Positions 10,557 through 22,479 of a stretch of 64,000 nucleotides of DNA are shown in pieces; position 1 is the first letter of the stretch; each line of letters opens with the position of its first letter. The position numbers and the translations under genes are program-made. A model generated the notes under the pieces. The model worked only from the letters and a program-made list of their open reading frames with translations, was not told where the DNA came from and made no database searches. Source of the stretch: Synaphobranchus kaupii (Eukaryota > Chordata > Actinopteri > Anguilliformes > Synaphobranchidae); the NCBI GenBank assembly GCA_029718625.1, contig CM056388.1:2118411-2182410 (forward strand). Reading direction: 5' to 3'.

Positions 10557-10806
10557 AATGTAATCCCTAAATCCCGATCCCTAACGAGAGCGTTCCTCGG
10601 TCCTTGCGGAGCCGATGACAGGAGGATGTGATGTCATCAGCAGTGGCACGCTGTAAGGCTTTAGTTCCCCCCGGCTCGCCAAGCACAAAGGATCTGACGG
10701 GTTTCACCTGTTGAAACTAGAGTTGTTTTCATAAATGAAGAGATTAGTGATTTATTGGTTTGTTACTTGGTCTTATTCCATTCAGGGGAGATATGGCAGT
10801 CCTGTG

Positions 10807-10999
10807 GGTGTGTGAATGTGTGTTATTAATGTATAACTGGTGTGTGAATGTGTGTTATTAATGTATAACTGGTGTGTGAATGTGTGTTATTAATGTATAA
10901 CTGGTGTGTGAATGTGTGTTATTAATGTATAACTGGTGTGTGAATGTGTGTTATTAATGTATAACTGGTGTGTGAATGTGTGTTATTAATGTATAACTG
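10807..10999. repeat. 32-bp minisatellite, 6 units
   Basis: Six units, each containing GTGTGTGAATGTGTG followed by TTATTAATGTATAACTG. They are perfectly conserved. Confidence 0.95.
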
Positions 11000-11060
11000 G
11001 TCCTCATGCACAGGTCTGCCCTCTTAAGTAAACCAATGACAGAAAATATTTGACACACAG

Positions 11061-12514
11061 GTGATTGTGGAGTGTGTGTGTAAGGGTGGGGTGATTGTGG
11101 AGTGTGTGTGTGTAAGGGTGGGGTGATTGTGGAGTGTGTGTGTGTAAGGGTGGGGTGATTGTGGAGTGTGTGTGTAAGGGTGGGGTGATTGTGGAGTGTG
11201 TGTGTGTAAGGGTGTGGTGATTGTGGAGTGTGTGTGTAAGGGTGGGGTGATTGTGGAGTGTGTGTGTAAGGGTGTGTGATTGTGGAGTGTGTGTGTATAA
11301 GGGTGGGGTGATTGTGGAGTGTGTGTGTAAGGGTGGGGTGATTGTGGAGTGTGTGTGTGTGTAAGGGTGGGGTGATTGTGGAGTGTGTGTGTGTAAGGGT
11401 GGGGTGATTGTGGAGTGTGTGTGTAAGGGTGGGGTGATTGTGGAGTGTGTGTGTGTAAGGGTGGGGTGATTGTGGAGTGTGTGTGTAAGGGTGGGGTGAT
11501 TGTGGAGTGTGTGTGTAAGGGTGGGGTGATTGTGGAGTGTGTGTGTGTGTGTAAGGGCGGGGTGATTGTGGAGTGTGTGTGTGTAAGGGTGGGGTGATTG
11601 TGGAGTGTGTGTGTAAGGGTGGGGTGATTGTGGAGTGTGTGTGTAAGGGTGGGGTGATTGTGGAGTGTGTGTGTAAGGGTGGGGTGATTGTGGAGTGTGT
11701 GTGTGTGTAAGGGTGGGGTGATTGTGGAGTGTGTGTGTAAGGGTGGGGTGATTGTGGAGTGTGTGTGTGTGTAAGGGTGGGGTGATTGTGGAGTGTGTGT
11801 GTGTAAGGGTGGGGTGATTGTGGAGTGTGTGTGTAAGGGTGGGGTGATTGTGGAGTGTGTGTGTGTAAGGGTGGGGTGATTGTGGAGTGTGTGTGTAAGG
11901 GTGGGGTGATTGTGGAGTGTGTGTGTGTGTAAGGGCGGGGTGATTGTGGAGTGTGTGTGTGTAAGGGTGGGGGTGATTGTGGAGTGTGTGTGTAAGGGTG
12001 GGGTGATTGTGGAGTGTGTGTGTAAGGGTGGGGTGATTGTGTAGTGTGTGTGTAAGGGTGGGGTGATTGTGGAGTGTGTGTGTGTAAGGGTGGGGTGATT
12101 GTGGAGTGTGTGTGTAAGGGTGGGGTGATTGTGGAGTGTGTGTGTGTAAGGGTGGGGTGATTGTGGAGTGTGTGTGTGTAAGGGTGGGGTGATTGTGGAG
12201 TGTGTGTGTAAGGGTGGGGTGATTGTGGAGTGTGTGTGTGTGTAAGGGTGGGGTGATTGTGGAGTGTGTGTGTGTGTAAGGGTGGGGTGATTGTGGAGTG
12301 TGTGTGTAAGGGTGGGGTGATTGTGGAGTGTGTGTGTGTAAGGGTGGGGTGATTGTGGAGTGTGTGTGTGTAAGGGTGGGGTGATTGTGGAGTGTGTGTG
12401 TGTAAGGGTGGGGTGATTGTGGAGTGTGTGTGTGTAAGGGTGGGGTGATTGTGGAGTGTGTGTGTAAGGGTGGGGTGATTGTGGAGTGTGTGTGTGTAAG
12501 GGTGGGGTGATTGT
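11061..12514. repeat. GT-rich minisatellite, units of about 29-35 bp, about 46 units
   Basis: Each unit is GTGATTGTGGAGTG followed by a GT run of variable length and TAAGGGTGGG. The variable GT run changes the unit length, so the array behaves as a minisatellite with a microsatellite inside each unit. Long Thr/His/Pro-rich frames on the minus strand are only translated repeats. Confidence 0.96.
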
Positions 12515-13168
12515 ACACATTAATCAGCTCCTGTGGATCTGTACTCTGGACAGGAGATTCCCTTTAACAAGCTGAAGCTCTTTATAGATGAGACTTTATG
12601 ATATGAGCCACAGGCCTTTAGAGCTTCTGTTTTCCACACCAAACAGCACGCGCGTCTCTGCCTGCCGTTGCTCTGGCACTTTAAGTATAAAATAGATTTA
12701 AAGCTGACGCTGTTTTTGCTTAGTGTGTAATTTTCCCTTCTCTCTGCAAATGCACACCTTTCTCCAAATGCACTCCGGGTATCCTGGGGAAAACTGCCCC
12801 ACCGCACGTATAAATAAATAACGTCCGCTTAATTATCCTCTGTGAATGGGATTTTATTGCTGCGGCTTCAGTCGCCAATCCAGATGGTTTTTTAGAGAGT
12901 GTGTACGCACTTCTCTGGACTGTTTTTTCTTTTTCTGCCGTAATTTTACGAGAGAAAACTTCTCAACCTTCTGAAGGGACAGATGCGCTGTGGTAGGCTT
13001 GCACCACTTCAGTAACAAGGACATCTCTCACATCGCACACATCTCTTTTATAATTGCCTCCACTCAGTCTGTTGGAGGTCAATGAGTTTTACTGGGCGGG
13101 GGATTACCCTGAAGTGAAGAAAAAAGACTTTGGGTTGATTTATGTAACGATGTATAATGCCTTATAGG
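12515..13168. other. Unique DNA, no gene seen
   Basis: I see no repeat, exon or strong motif in this stretch. Confidence 0.5.
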
Positions 13169-13364
13169 CTGGGATTCAATCAACATTTGTCCTTAACTTT
13201 GACAAACAATTTAAAAGCAAACATTATATTCACAAACAGTTTGGCTCGTTCAGCAATCACTAAAAAACTCACTGGCAGAACTGAATTTGTGAAGAAATGG
13301 TGTAACGTAAGTGTTTTTACTGTGTGTAAGTCAAAGTTTAGGACAAATGTTTGATTGAATATAA
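13169..13364. mobile_element. MITE with roughly 30-bp terminal inverted repeats
   Basis: ATTCAATCAACATTTGTCC... at about 13172-13203 is matched in inverse orientation by GGACAAATGTTTGATTGAAT at about 13342-13361. The inverted match covers about 30 bp with few mismatches. The body of about 190 bp has no coding capacity. The superfamily is not assigned because I cannot fix a target duplication. A related head (GATTCAATCAGCACAA) occurs near 19341. Confidence 0.72.
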
Positions 13365-15639
13365 TGCTGTGTGTGACCTGCTGGGGCTGTGGTTGGGTGG
13401 GGGGGCTGCTTCAGTAAATTACCGCTCCAACCGCTCCAACCGCTCCATCCATATTCTCTCTCTCTCTCTCTCCCCCTCTCCCTCCCCCCTTCCCCTCTCC
13501 CCCCTCCCCCTCTCTCTCTATCTCTCTCCCCTCTCCCTCCCCCCCTTCCCCTCTCCCCCTCCCCCTCTCTCTCTATCTCTCTCCCCTCGTTCCTCATGAA
13601 AAGAACATGGAGGGAGCTTGTGGAAATTGGGTCAGTGGATGATGAGTTGGCAGGCGGGTGGGTGGGCGGGTGCCACCCTGACTGAAATGAGCTGTAAAAT
13701 GCATACAGATTAACTGGACCCCCTCACCCCCCCCTGGAGGAACTTCTCATCACACCCCTCTGTCTGTCCCTCTCAGCCGGTCCCGCCCCAGGGGGGGTCT
13801 CACAGGGGTCGCCAACAGCCCCTTCCTGGAATCCGGTACATGGAGAAATTATGAAATTACATTGTGTCTGTGGTCCCCAATTTGGGGTAGATTTGGGACA
13901 ATTAGGGACAGTAATACTGCCTGTTTGTTTCACTGGGCTGCGTTCTGTACCGTTGGACTCTGGCGTTGAGTTTCTCTCAACAGGAGTAATGGAGCGTGCT
14001 CTGTGCCGGATTAATAGGGTGTCCAACCCCCTCCGCCCCGGCCCCCAAAACAGGTGCCGTACTCTGACCAGTCCGCCAAAGAACATGTCCTTCTTCCTCA
14101 TTTCTGTGTGTGGTATAGAGAGTGCATACATGCACATGCATGTGTACATACCTGCGTGTGCGATACGAGCCGTCTCTAACCGGGGCGTGCTCCCTATTCC
14201 ACCCCCCCCACCTGTCCTGAAGCAGGAGGAGGGGTGCACCCCCGGCGACGGCATCGGCGGGTTCGTCCTCCAAAAAGCCACCGAGCTCCAGCGCCGACTT
14301 CATTACAAAGTGACAGTGACATCCCGATTCCCAGAGACCAATCAGACGGCAGAGTCCGCCCTGAGAGGGACATTTATTTGTGCTTTGCATTTAATCCCAG
14401 CCCAATAAAACTCTAACTCACTCCTAGCAGCTGGAACGTAGCTGGGACCATGTGAATCCTCAGTGAGGGTACAGCTGATCCTCTCTGTGTACCCCACTGC
14501 ATGGGAGCGTACCCCAGCGCTGGGAACCTGGTGCACCTCTCATTCTTAACATTGTGGATTCTGGGCCTTGCATACTAAACAGGAAGTACCCACATTAAAA
14601 GGGCACAGCATAACTGCGTAAAATTGTGAGCATAAAATTGTGGTGAATCGGGCAGTGAAAACGGCTAATGCCTACCCATCCATGTATCTCACTTGCTGTG
14701 CTCGCTGTTTGTTTGGTACGGATGTCACAGAGAGCCACTAGTATGTTTGTCATATTGAGGGATTCACCAAATCGTGTATCCGTTGTAAGGATTAAGGTAC
14801 TTTGTATGTAGGATTAGAACATGCCCGTGGGTTTGATTCTGCAGGAAAGTATGAACTGCCCCTGAGTGAAATGGCAGTTTGAAAAATGTACCGTTTTAGC
14901 GGGAAAAGATGATTCATACCTCTGCATTAGCCCCAGAATCCAAGATATTGGCCCCAGATATGAATGTGCAGACATATACATTTATTACCAGGCCTAACGG
15001 TATATGTCAGAATACCATACAGAAAATGCTATGGTCCTGTAATTTCATTCTTCTGACACACTAAACCATGGTGAAAAAATAAATGTATTTATGCTAAGTA
15101 CAGAGAATGAAATGGCATGAATTTTCTGAGCAACATGTTAAGGTGGGAAATATGGAGTTCCAGATAAACGTGTAGCGTGTGAGCAGGGTTTTTTTCCTGT
15201 TTTTTTGTGGAGGAAGTAGCAGAGATGCGCTGCATGGGGATTCATGAGTGACAGCACAACATAGCAGATGATGACAGAGCACACTGCTCCATGCTTTCTT
15301 AGCTGAGCTCACACGCAGTAAGGCCTCTAAGCTTTCCCTCACGCCTCGTCTTACATGTACAAAGAGCTGCACAGATGCCACCCGCGATTATCTAACAGGC
15401 TGTTTCATTTCAGTACCCAATCCTACAGAGCTGAGCGATTAATTTTTTATTTATTTATCTTTTGTGATTATAATATTTTTGTATATATTATATTCACTTT
15501 ATCCACTTATATAATATGTGCTTAATGTAAAAACCGCATATCATCACGTAATGTATCATATGTATATATGAATTAATTCATATTAATATATATATACGTA
15601 TATATATATATTTTATTATTATTATTATAATTTTTTCAT
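13365..15639. other. Unique DNA with a CT-rich tract
   Basis: A CT/CCCCT low-complexity tract fills about 13455-13590. The rest, including the GC-rich region 13700-14300 with overlapping frames on both strands, shows no domain or splice pattern that I recognise. 15430-15639 is AT-rich with TATA repeats. Confidence 0.5.
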
Positions 15640-15702
15640 AAATGTGTTGTATACTGTACTGCTTTGGCAACAATGGTTGATTCATGCCAATAAAGAGAAT
15701 TT
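15640..15702 (+). mobile_element. LINE 3' tail fragment
   Basis: It ends in CATGCCAATAAAGAGAATTTG, a tail type seen at the end of fish LINEs and similar to 16645-16675 in this window. A (GA)n microsatellite (about 15703-15737) follows directly. Confidence 0.5.
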
Positions 15703-15704
15703 GT

Positions 15705-15737
<33 letters not shown>

Positions 15738-15848
15738 CCAGGTCTCAGAGAAACAGATAGTTTCACCTTCTGTAACACAGTTTTGGAACACACCACAAAT
15801 TGCACGTATGTATGTATGTATGTATGTATGTATGTATGTATGTATGTA
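15703..15848. repeat. GA and GTAT microsatellites
   Basis: (GA)n lies at about 15703-15737 and (GTAT)n with about ten repeats at 15806-15848. Unique DNA lies between them. Confidence 0.9.
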
Positions 15849-15949
15849 GATCTGAAAATCAATGCATCAGGGAGCATGCACTGGCACTAAAAGTCTAAAC
15901 AAAATGTTTTGCAACATTAACATTCCTGTAAGGATTTGGTTAAAAATAA

Positions 15950-16399
15950 TTGACAGGCCAATTGTGCTCACTTAACCATCAAGACTATTTACAATGGGAC
16001 AAAAACCCAGCGGAAATCCTGCATGCGGAATTCTATAAAAAACATTATCCAAGTCCACTGCAAAACAAACTAAATTGTTATAATATGCTAAAAATAAATT
16101 ACAAATTGGCAGAATATCTCTCCACTGTCAGAGATATAAAGCAGAGACAGATCCTTACCAAATACAGACTAAGTGATCACAGCCTGGCCATTGAAACAGG
16201 AAGACACAAACAAACCTGGCGCCCCAAAGAGGAGAGGACATGTGATCACTGTGAGACAGGTGAGGTTGAGACAGAGATACACTTTCTTCTACACTGCAAT
16301 AAAAGTAGAGGAATTCGCAATGACTTAATAAAAACAATATTTACTCATTTTGCCACACTTTCTGATGAAGAAAAGTTGCCCATTCTACATTATATGTAG
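15950..16399 (+). pseudogene. LINE ORF2 C-terminal zinc-knuckle fragment
   Basis: About 149 residues are open up to TAG at 16397-16399. The centre carries CDHC and then HFLLHC, a C-x2-C-x9-H-x4-C knuckle that follows the reverse transcriptase domain in several non-LTR retrotransposon families. The segment ILTKYRLSDHSLAIETGRH just before it is also typical of these tails. No RT motifs remain. The frame opens after stop codons at 15940-15950 and without a proper ATG, so it is a truncated relic and not a gene. Confidence 0.65.
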
Positions 16400-16680
16400 C
16401 AACCTGTCATCATCATCGAAGCACAATAACTATTAACACCTGCAGTTAGTTCATTATTATTGAGTTATTATATATCTCATGGCATGCATATGACGGTATG
16501 TGTATGTTGTTGTTTATGTTGTATGTGTGTATAGTGCGTGTATTGTGTGTATAGTGCGTGTATAGTGTGTATAGTGCGTGTATAATGCGTGTATAGTGTG
16601 TTTAGTGTGTGTATAGTGTGTGTATATTTGTTAACTGAGTTTTAGTGCCTGTCATGCCAATAAAGCCCCTTGAAATTGAA
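15950..16680 (+). mobile_element. 5'-truncated LINE with ORF2 C-terminus
   Basis: A coding remnant (15950-16399) is followed by a 3' UTR. The UTR carries a GTGTATAGTGC-type tandem stretch (about 16525-16625) and the terminal signal GCCAATAAAGCCCCTTGAAA. Beginning inside the coding region fits LINE 5' truncation. The tail resembles that of fish I/Nimb- or L2-like LINEs. I do not assign the clade. Confidence 0.65.
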
Positions 16681-16919
16681 AAAGAGAGAGAAACACATGC
16701 TATCAAATTATGATGGTGGAAAAATATCATAATTTCTAGCTGTTTTGCTGTAGTATGGGAGGAAACATTTTTCATGGTTTTAAATTCACTTGTTAGAAGA
16801 CTTGATATCCTTGTTTCGTCTTAAAAGCTAAAAATCAAACAAATAGAGACTTTGACGTTACTTTTCCTGCATTGACATTTTGTTCAAATTGGCAAAGAAA
16901 TAATTAGCATGTCCTTCAA

Positions 16920-17078
16920 AAGCATCTCTATATTATTATTATAAAGTGTTTTAAATTCACACACCTGTATAGAAGCATCTCTATATTATTACTATAAAGT
17001 GTTTTAAATTCACACAGCTGTATAAAAGCGTCTCTATATTATTATTATAAAGTGTTTTAAATTCGCACAACTGTATAA
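16920..17078. repeat. 53-bp tandem repeat, 3 units
   Basis: Units starting AGCATCTCTATATTATTA lie at 16921, 16974 and 17027, with a few substitutions between them. Confidence 0.93.
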
Positions 17079-18110
17079 TTGTCTAGACTTTGCAAAAGCC
17101 TTGTAAAGTCACTGTGACATTCTCCATTCATGTTTTCCCCGCTGACACTGAATGCTCTCTCTCCCTCTCTCTCTTTCTTTCTTTCTTTCTCTTTCTCTCT
17201 CAACTTCGCTCCTTGGCAATTTTGCAACCAACGGAATCTTTGCAATGTAAGAGTTTGGGAGCAAAATCAATCTTCCCCGATGATTCCCACAATCAAAGTC
17301 CAGCAGCTTATAAGGCATTATAAACATTTTGTATTCTCATCATTCTGCCATGGAAGACTGCTTGTGACTGCATGGCCTGCATGTGAAATAAACTCTTAAT
17401 CTAGATTAATAACGTTACACTTTTTTCAGTTTGACTGTCCCGGTCCCCACTCATTTACTGCACATCTGTGCTATTTGTATCATTTCAAAGCGCAATTTTT
17501 AACGGAATAGGAACCAATGAGTACTATGCATAGTGCCATTCCAATAGTGTTTCAAAGATATTTGTACTAATTCTACAATATTGTCTGCTCATAAATGCTT
17601 AATACAACATTAATAACGCTATTATACATGGTATATTGTTGATGTTTAGGCCTACTTTGAGTCACCAGTTGGAGAGAAAGGCGCTATATAAATGTAAGAC
17701 ATTATTATTATTATTTACTTTAATAGATTTTAGTGAATGTACTCATGTGGAGGTGGTCAGGATTGTCCAAAGAAAAGCTGTCATGGACCCAGTTACAACA
17801 CAACAGTGGAATCTGATTTGCGTTGTTTTGACTTACTGCATTCTAGAGACTTGAATGGTCGCAATCTTGGGCCTTTTAATTAATGAAGTGACACTCATAT
17901 TTTAGGTTTGAGTTCTTGAGACCAAGGGGAAATTCAAAGAAATTAGCTAGAGGTATATTCTGCCTTTTTCATGGATTTCAGGAACTATTTTTGTGAGTGT
18001 GTGGACCATGCTGGCAGCCCATGGCAGAGACCCTCAGGATGTCAAAGTCCAGGCTTGACACAGTGCTGGATACTCTTTAGACTGCAGGTCAGTGACGGGC
18101 CTTCATGGGC
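17079..18110. other. Mostly unique DNA with CT tract and LINE-like tail
   Basis: A CT/CTTT tract is at 17156-17200. At about 17640-17715 the sequence AGGCGCTATATAAATG followed by (ATT)n resembles a LINE or SINE 3' tail. No exon is recognised. Confidence 0.5.
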
Positions 18111-18440
18111 TGGGCGGCACAGTGGTGCAGTGGATAGCACTGTCGCCTCACAGCAAGAAGGTCCTCGGTTCAAATCCCAGATGGGACCTTTCTGCGTGGG
18201 GTTTGCATGTTCTCCCCGTGTCCATGTGGGTTTCCTCTGGGTACTCCGGTTTCCTCCCACAATTCAAAAAACATGCACGTTAGGCTCATTGGGGGGGACG
18301 TAAACAGGGCGTTGCTGCAAAAGAGCATGTGTGCTCAGTCAACCTGCCCTGTATAAATAAAGGTAAATAAAAATGTTCTTATGTTCTAGATGGGCTGAAT
18401 GGCCTGTTCTCCTCACTATCTATTCTTATGTTCCTGCTTG
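18111..18440 (+). mobile_element. tRNA-derived SINE
   Basis: TGGTGCAGTGG at 18123-18133 matches the Pol III A box consensus exactly. GGTTCAAATCC at 18167-18177 matches the B box, and the spacing is that of a tRNA gene. The body (GTTTGCATGTTCTCCCCGTG...) is a common fish repeat. It ends in AAATAAAGGTAAATAAAAATG. A TTCTTATGTTC-type segment to about 18440 may be its tail or a second repeat. Confidence 0.75.
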
Positions 18441-19024
18441 TCTATGTTCTTGACAGCTTTGATAATTCATTGTTAGTATCAAGGTGCTTCGGAATCATAA
18501 TGCTGTTTTTATTGTTTCATCTTCATGCAGTTCTTTTCAGTCTGTTTGGCACATTCATGTTATATTTCATTAGAGTAGCCAGTAACAGAAGCATATTGTC
18601 CAGAAAGGCTTGTGTTTTTGTGCTGGTAAATGGACATCAGAGAACAGCTCCCTTAGTGCTAGCACTGCACTGATGCAAATTCCTTTTGAATTAAAACTGA
18701 CAACATGCTGTATGTTGGCAGCAATTTTTCCATCATTCCTTCTTTTTGTGCATGAATTGGTTGAAATAAATATAAAACCTTGTTTGATGGATAAATTGCT
18801 CCCTGAAAAGGTTTCAGAGGATTTTTGTTCATGTCTCGCAGGCAAAGCTGCACAATTTCAGAAAATATTCTTTGGAAAATGACTTTTTACTGGTGACAGT
18901 AACAAAACGGCACATCAAGCCCTTTAATTAGTATGATTGAGTGCATTACTGAATTAAGCTTAAGTTATTGTTTAGCTTAGACACGTACCAGCTAGGTTAT
19001 GCTATTTTCTGCCATATGGCCACA
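18441..19024. other. Unique DNA, no gene seen
   Basis: No repeat or exon is recognised. Confidence 0.45.
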
Positions 19025-19208
19025 GCCATGCTAGTGTAGCAGAATGATTGGGGACCTGGGTTTGTAACTCATTTTCAGTTAGGACACTGCCGTTGTACCC
19101 TTGAGCGAGATACTTAACCTGTATGGCTTCAGTATGTCCAGCTGTGTAACTGGATTGTATGTAAAGTATGTTAGCTGTGTAAGTAGTTCTGGATGCTAAA
19201 TGCCTGCG
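19025..19208 (+). mobile_element. Degenerate fish SINE (GGATAAGAG family)
   Basis: It contains ACACTGCCGTTGTACCCTTG, TACTTAACCTG and a 3' part CTGGATGCTAAATGCCTG. That 3' part is a deleted form of the usual GGATAAGAGCGTCTGCTAAATG end. The B box region is damaged. It is related to the minus-strand copies at 22256-22412 and 48970-49166. Confidence 0.65.
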
Positions 19209-19338
19209 GCCTCGTGCCTACAAGAGAATCACAGCCGAGCTGATATGCAGTATAACCGTGTGTGACATTGCTTAAATTTTATATAATGTGAACAGAGGGA
19301 CAGGCGCCGGCCAATAGAAAGACAAGGAGCAGAAGAGC

Positions 19339-19620
19339 CTGGATTCAATCAGCACAACTTTGAGTTCTGATTAAACACAAGTGTTGATTTCATTCTTCAC
19401 AGACCTGTGAGTATAGACCTGTGAGTATAGACCTGTGAGTACAGACCTGTGAGTATAGACCTGTGAGTATAGACCTGTGAGTATAGACCTGTGAGTACAG
19501 ACCTGTGAGTATAGACCTGTGAGTATAGACCTGTGAGTATAGACCTGTGAGTATAGTAATCGCAAACGGTGTGCCTGTGAAGGATTTAAATCAGGACTTG
19601 CGTTTAATCATAAGTCAAAG
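19339..19620. mobile_element. Inverted-repeat element containing a 14-bp array
   Basis: The left arm (about 19366-19402, CTGATTAAACACAAGTGTTG...) pairs imperfectly with the right arm (about 19574-19615, ...CTTGCGTTTAATCATAAG). The head GATTCAATCAGCACAA recalls the MITE at 13169. The loop between the arms is mostly the 14-bp minisatellite. Confidence 0.55.
19401..19556. repeat. 14-bp minisatellite, 11 units
   Basis: The unit is ACCTGTGAGTATAG, with C for T in two units (GAGTACAG). The array sits in the loop of the inverted repeat described at 19339-19620. Confidence 0.95.
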
Positions 19621-19756
19621 TTGAGGCCAGAGTCTCTGCTCTCGTGGGCCCATAGTGGCCCACTGATCCTTCAACTTGTTTGCTGTAGAAAAACGATAAT
19701 TTCAGTATCAGTATAACTTTCATATCGCACCTACCCGAAGTGATAGCCTGCATTTG

Positions 19757-20268
19757 CCCATGTCCGTATTAACCCTATCCCTAACCCATGTCCGTATTAA
19801 CCCTAACCCTAACCCATGTCCGTATTAACCCTAACCCTATCCCATGTCCGTATTAACCCTAACCCTAACCCATGTCCGTATTAACCCTATCCCTAACCCA
19901 TGTCCGTATTAACCCTAACCCTAACCCATGTCCGTATTAACCCTAACCCTATCCCATGTCCGTATTAACCCTAACCCTATCCCATGTCCGTATTAACCCT
20001 AACCCTATCCCATGTCCGTATTAACCCTAACCCTATCCCATGTCCGTATTAACCCTAACCCTATCCCATGTCCGTATTAACCCTAACCCTATCCCATGTC
20101 CGTATTAACCCTAACCCTATCCCATGTCCGTATTAACCCTAACCCTATCCCATGTCCGTATTAACCCTAACCCATGTCCGTATTAACCCTAACCCTAACC
20201 CATGTCCGTATTAACCCTAACCCTAACCCATGTCCGTATTAACCCTAACCCTAACCCATGTCCGTATT
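19757..20268. repeat. 28-bp minisatellite containing telomere-like hexamers
   Basis: The unit CATGTCCGTATTAACCCTAA plus CCCTAACC (or CCCTATCC) is repeated about 18 times. Each unit carries two to three CCCTAA-type hexamers. One unit near 20165 lacks one hexamer, which suggests slippage by 6 bp. Confidence 0.95.
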
Positions 20269-21425
20269 GGGGCCAAAGAGAGGCACCCAGAGGAAGCTGT
20301 TAGGGGCGACACACACACTGAATTTCTGGCTTAAATAAGATTTTTTCCATGTTCATTTATTCATGTGTTTTCAGTCTGCTATCCTCGCTTCATGTGCTCT
20401 TTGCAGAAGAGAATTACTGGGGCCCCACAAACTCCATCCAACCTGTTATAAACATCTTTGCATTTTCCCCCATCTAGTGATGACAAGACAAAATAAATTA
20501 AGCCAATTAACATATGAGAACATAATCTGCCAAAATCTGTACAAATAATTAATAATTTTTGAACAACAATTGAATTTTTTTGAAGAGCACAGTGTATTAT
20601 TAAGCAGCTAAGTGTAATTAAACATTGTTTCCAGAGACAGGAGTTGAGAAGGTTTCTTGTCGACGGGGGAACCCGCTCCATCCAGACGCTTTTGCCTCCT
20701 GCAACTAATGGAAGTCTGTCCTCGGGGAAAAAGCCAACCTGCACCCCCACTTTCCTGTTTGATTATGATTGCGCCCCGACATCGCAGATCCTGGCCCTCC
20801 ACCCGACTTTTCTGTTTGATTATGAATGCACCCCGATATCAGAGATCCTGTCTTTAAAACGCCGTTACTTAGTTAATTATCATCAGAAAAATAAGGGTTG
20901 TGATTCCCTGCTTCGCTCCACTACACGTCTCTTTTATCTTGTTCATCACTAGTTGTTGTCGTGCTTTCTTCTTCCCCCAGACGGAGCGGGTCTTTAAAGT
21001 GTCCTCCTATTAAAACTCCATGTGTGTAAACGGAGACAAAAGCACAAAAAGCCTCACTTTTAGGGGTGATTTTTATTACTTCATTTATTTATTTTTATTT
21101 TGAAAAACTCTCAAATCATTCCTCTGTTTTCCTCTGTATTTCCAGATTCTTCCAGGGCCAAGTATCAGGTATATTGGGGCCCAATTAGCCGGTTTGATGG
21201 ATGGTACGGGACGGTGTGGGAGGGATCGGGTCCCCCGGTGTTTGCGGTAGGTCTCCGTGGAGGGCGCTGAGAGGCCATTAATGTACCTCCCGCTCGAGCC
21301 GGGGCTGGGGGGGGTCGACCCTGTAGACAGACGGACTGACCTTGTGCCGGTGAGATACGTCAGCGGCCACCCAAGCGCATCACAGGATCCACACGGGGAA
21401 GAGGGCTTTCCTACTGACCTACTGG
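20269..21425. other. Unique DNA with one imperfect 62-bp duplication
   Basis: About 20742-20862 holds two imperfect copies of a segment with CTGTTTGATTATGA and ATC.CAGATCCTG. Nothing else is recognised. Confidence 0.5.
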
Positions 21426-22229
21426 CACATCACCCTCCATATACCCATGATCCTTCAGTACGTTACCATAGCGGTACAGAGCACATACACCCTCCATATA
21501 CCCATGATCCTTCAGTACGTTACCATAGCGGTACAGAGCACATCACCCTCCATATACCCATGATCCTTCAGTACGTTACCATAGCGGTACAGAGCACATA
21601 CACCCTCCATATACCCATGATCCTTCAGTACGTTACCATAGCGGTACGGAGCACATACACCCTCCATATACCCATGATCCTTCAGTATGTTACCATAGCG
21701 GTACGGAGCACATACACCCTCCATATACCCATGATCCTTCAGTACGTTACCATAGCGGTACAGAGCACATACACCCTCCATATACCCATGATCCTTCAGT
21801 ACGTTACCATAGCGGTACGGAGCACATACACCCTCCATATACCCATGATCCTTCAGTACGTTACCATAGCGGTACAGAGCACATACACCCTCCATATACC
21901 CATGATCCTTCAGTACGTTACCATAGCGGTACAGAGCACATACACCCTCCATATACCCATGAGCCTTCAGTACGTTACCATAGCAGTACAGAGCACATAC
22001 ACCCTCCATATACCCATGAGCCTTCAGTACGTTACCATAGCGGTACAGAGCACATACACCCTCCATATACCCATGAGCCTTCAGTACGTTACCATAGCAG
22101 TACAGAGCACATACACCCTCCATATACCCATGAGCCTTCAGTACGTTACCATAGCGGTACAGAGCACATACACCCTCCATATACCCATGAGCCTTCAGTA
22201 TGTTACCATAGCGGTACAGAGCACATACA
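21426..22229. repeat. 57-bp minisatellite, about 14 units
   Basis: The unit includes CATATACCCATGATCCTTCA and TACCATAGCGGTACAGAGC. Later units (from about 21950) have GAGCC instead of GATCC, so variants are clustered. Being divisible by 3, the unit keeps frames open on both strands. No gene is inferred. Confidence 0.96.
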
Positions 22230-22255
22230 GCATGCCGGTTTTTTTACTTTACGTT

Positions 22256-22412
22256 ACGGCCATTTAGCGGACGCTCTTATCCAGAGCGACTCGCACAGCC
22301 CTTAGCATTTTTTTTACATAGTATCCATTTTTACAGCGACTCAGTACCCTTGGGCAAGGTACTTGGCAGTGTCCTACCAGGGATTCAAACCTGCAGCCTT
22401 TGGGCTACAACT
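22256..22412 (-). mobile_element. tRNA-derived fish SINE, minus strand
   Basis: In the minus direction there is a B box GGTTTGAATCC (22391-22381), the TACCTTGCCCAAGGGTAC segment and the end GGATAAGAGCGTCCGCTAAA near 22277-22258. It lies between the 57-bp and the 51-bp arrays. Confidence 0.75.
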
Positions 22413-22479
22413 TCAAAGAGGATCTAGCGCGCTCCAGCCGGCGAAACAGAAGGTAACCCTGTGCCTCTCTGCGAGGACA

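Noticed and set aside
11004..12520. Two overlapping minus-strand frames of about 500 residues rich in His, Thr and Pro
   Set aside because: Both are translations of the GT-rich array, with unit-length changes shifting the frame.
13724..14408. Overlapping frames of 185 codons on both strands as a candidate host gene
   Set aside because: The composition is low-complexity Pro/Arg-rich, with no domain, and the opposite strand is equally open as expected of GC-rich DNA.
18111..18190. tRNA gene suggested by perfect A and B boxes
   Set aside because: The surrounding sequence is a known type of fish SINE with a long body and tail, and no cloverleaf with paired acceptor arms is seen.
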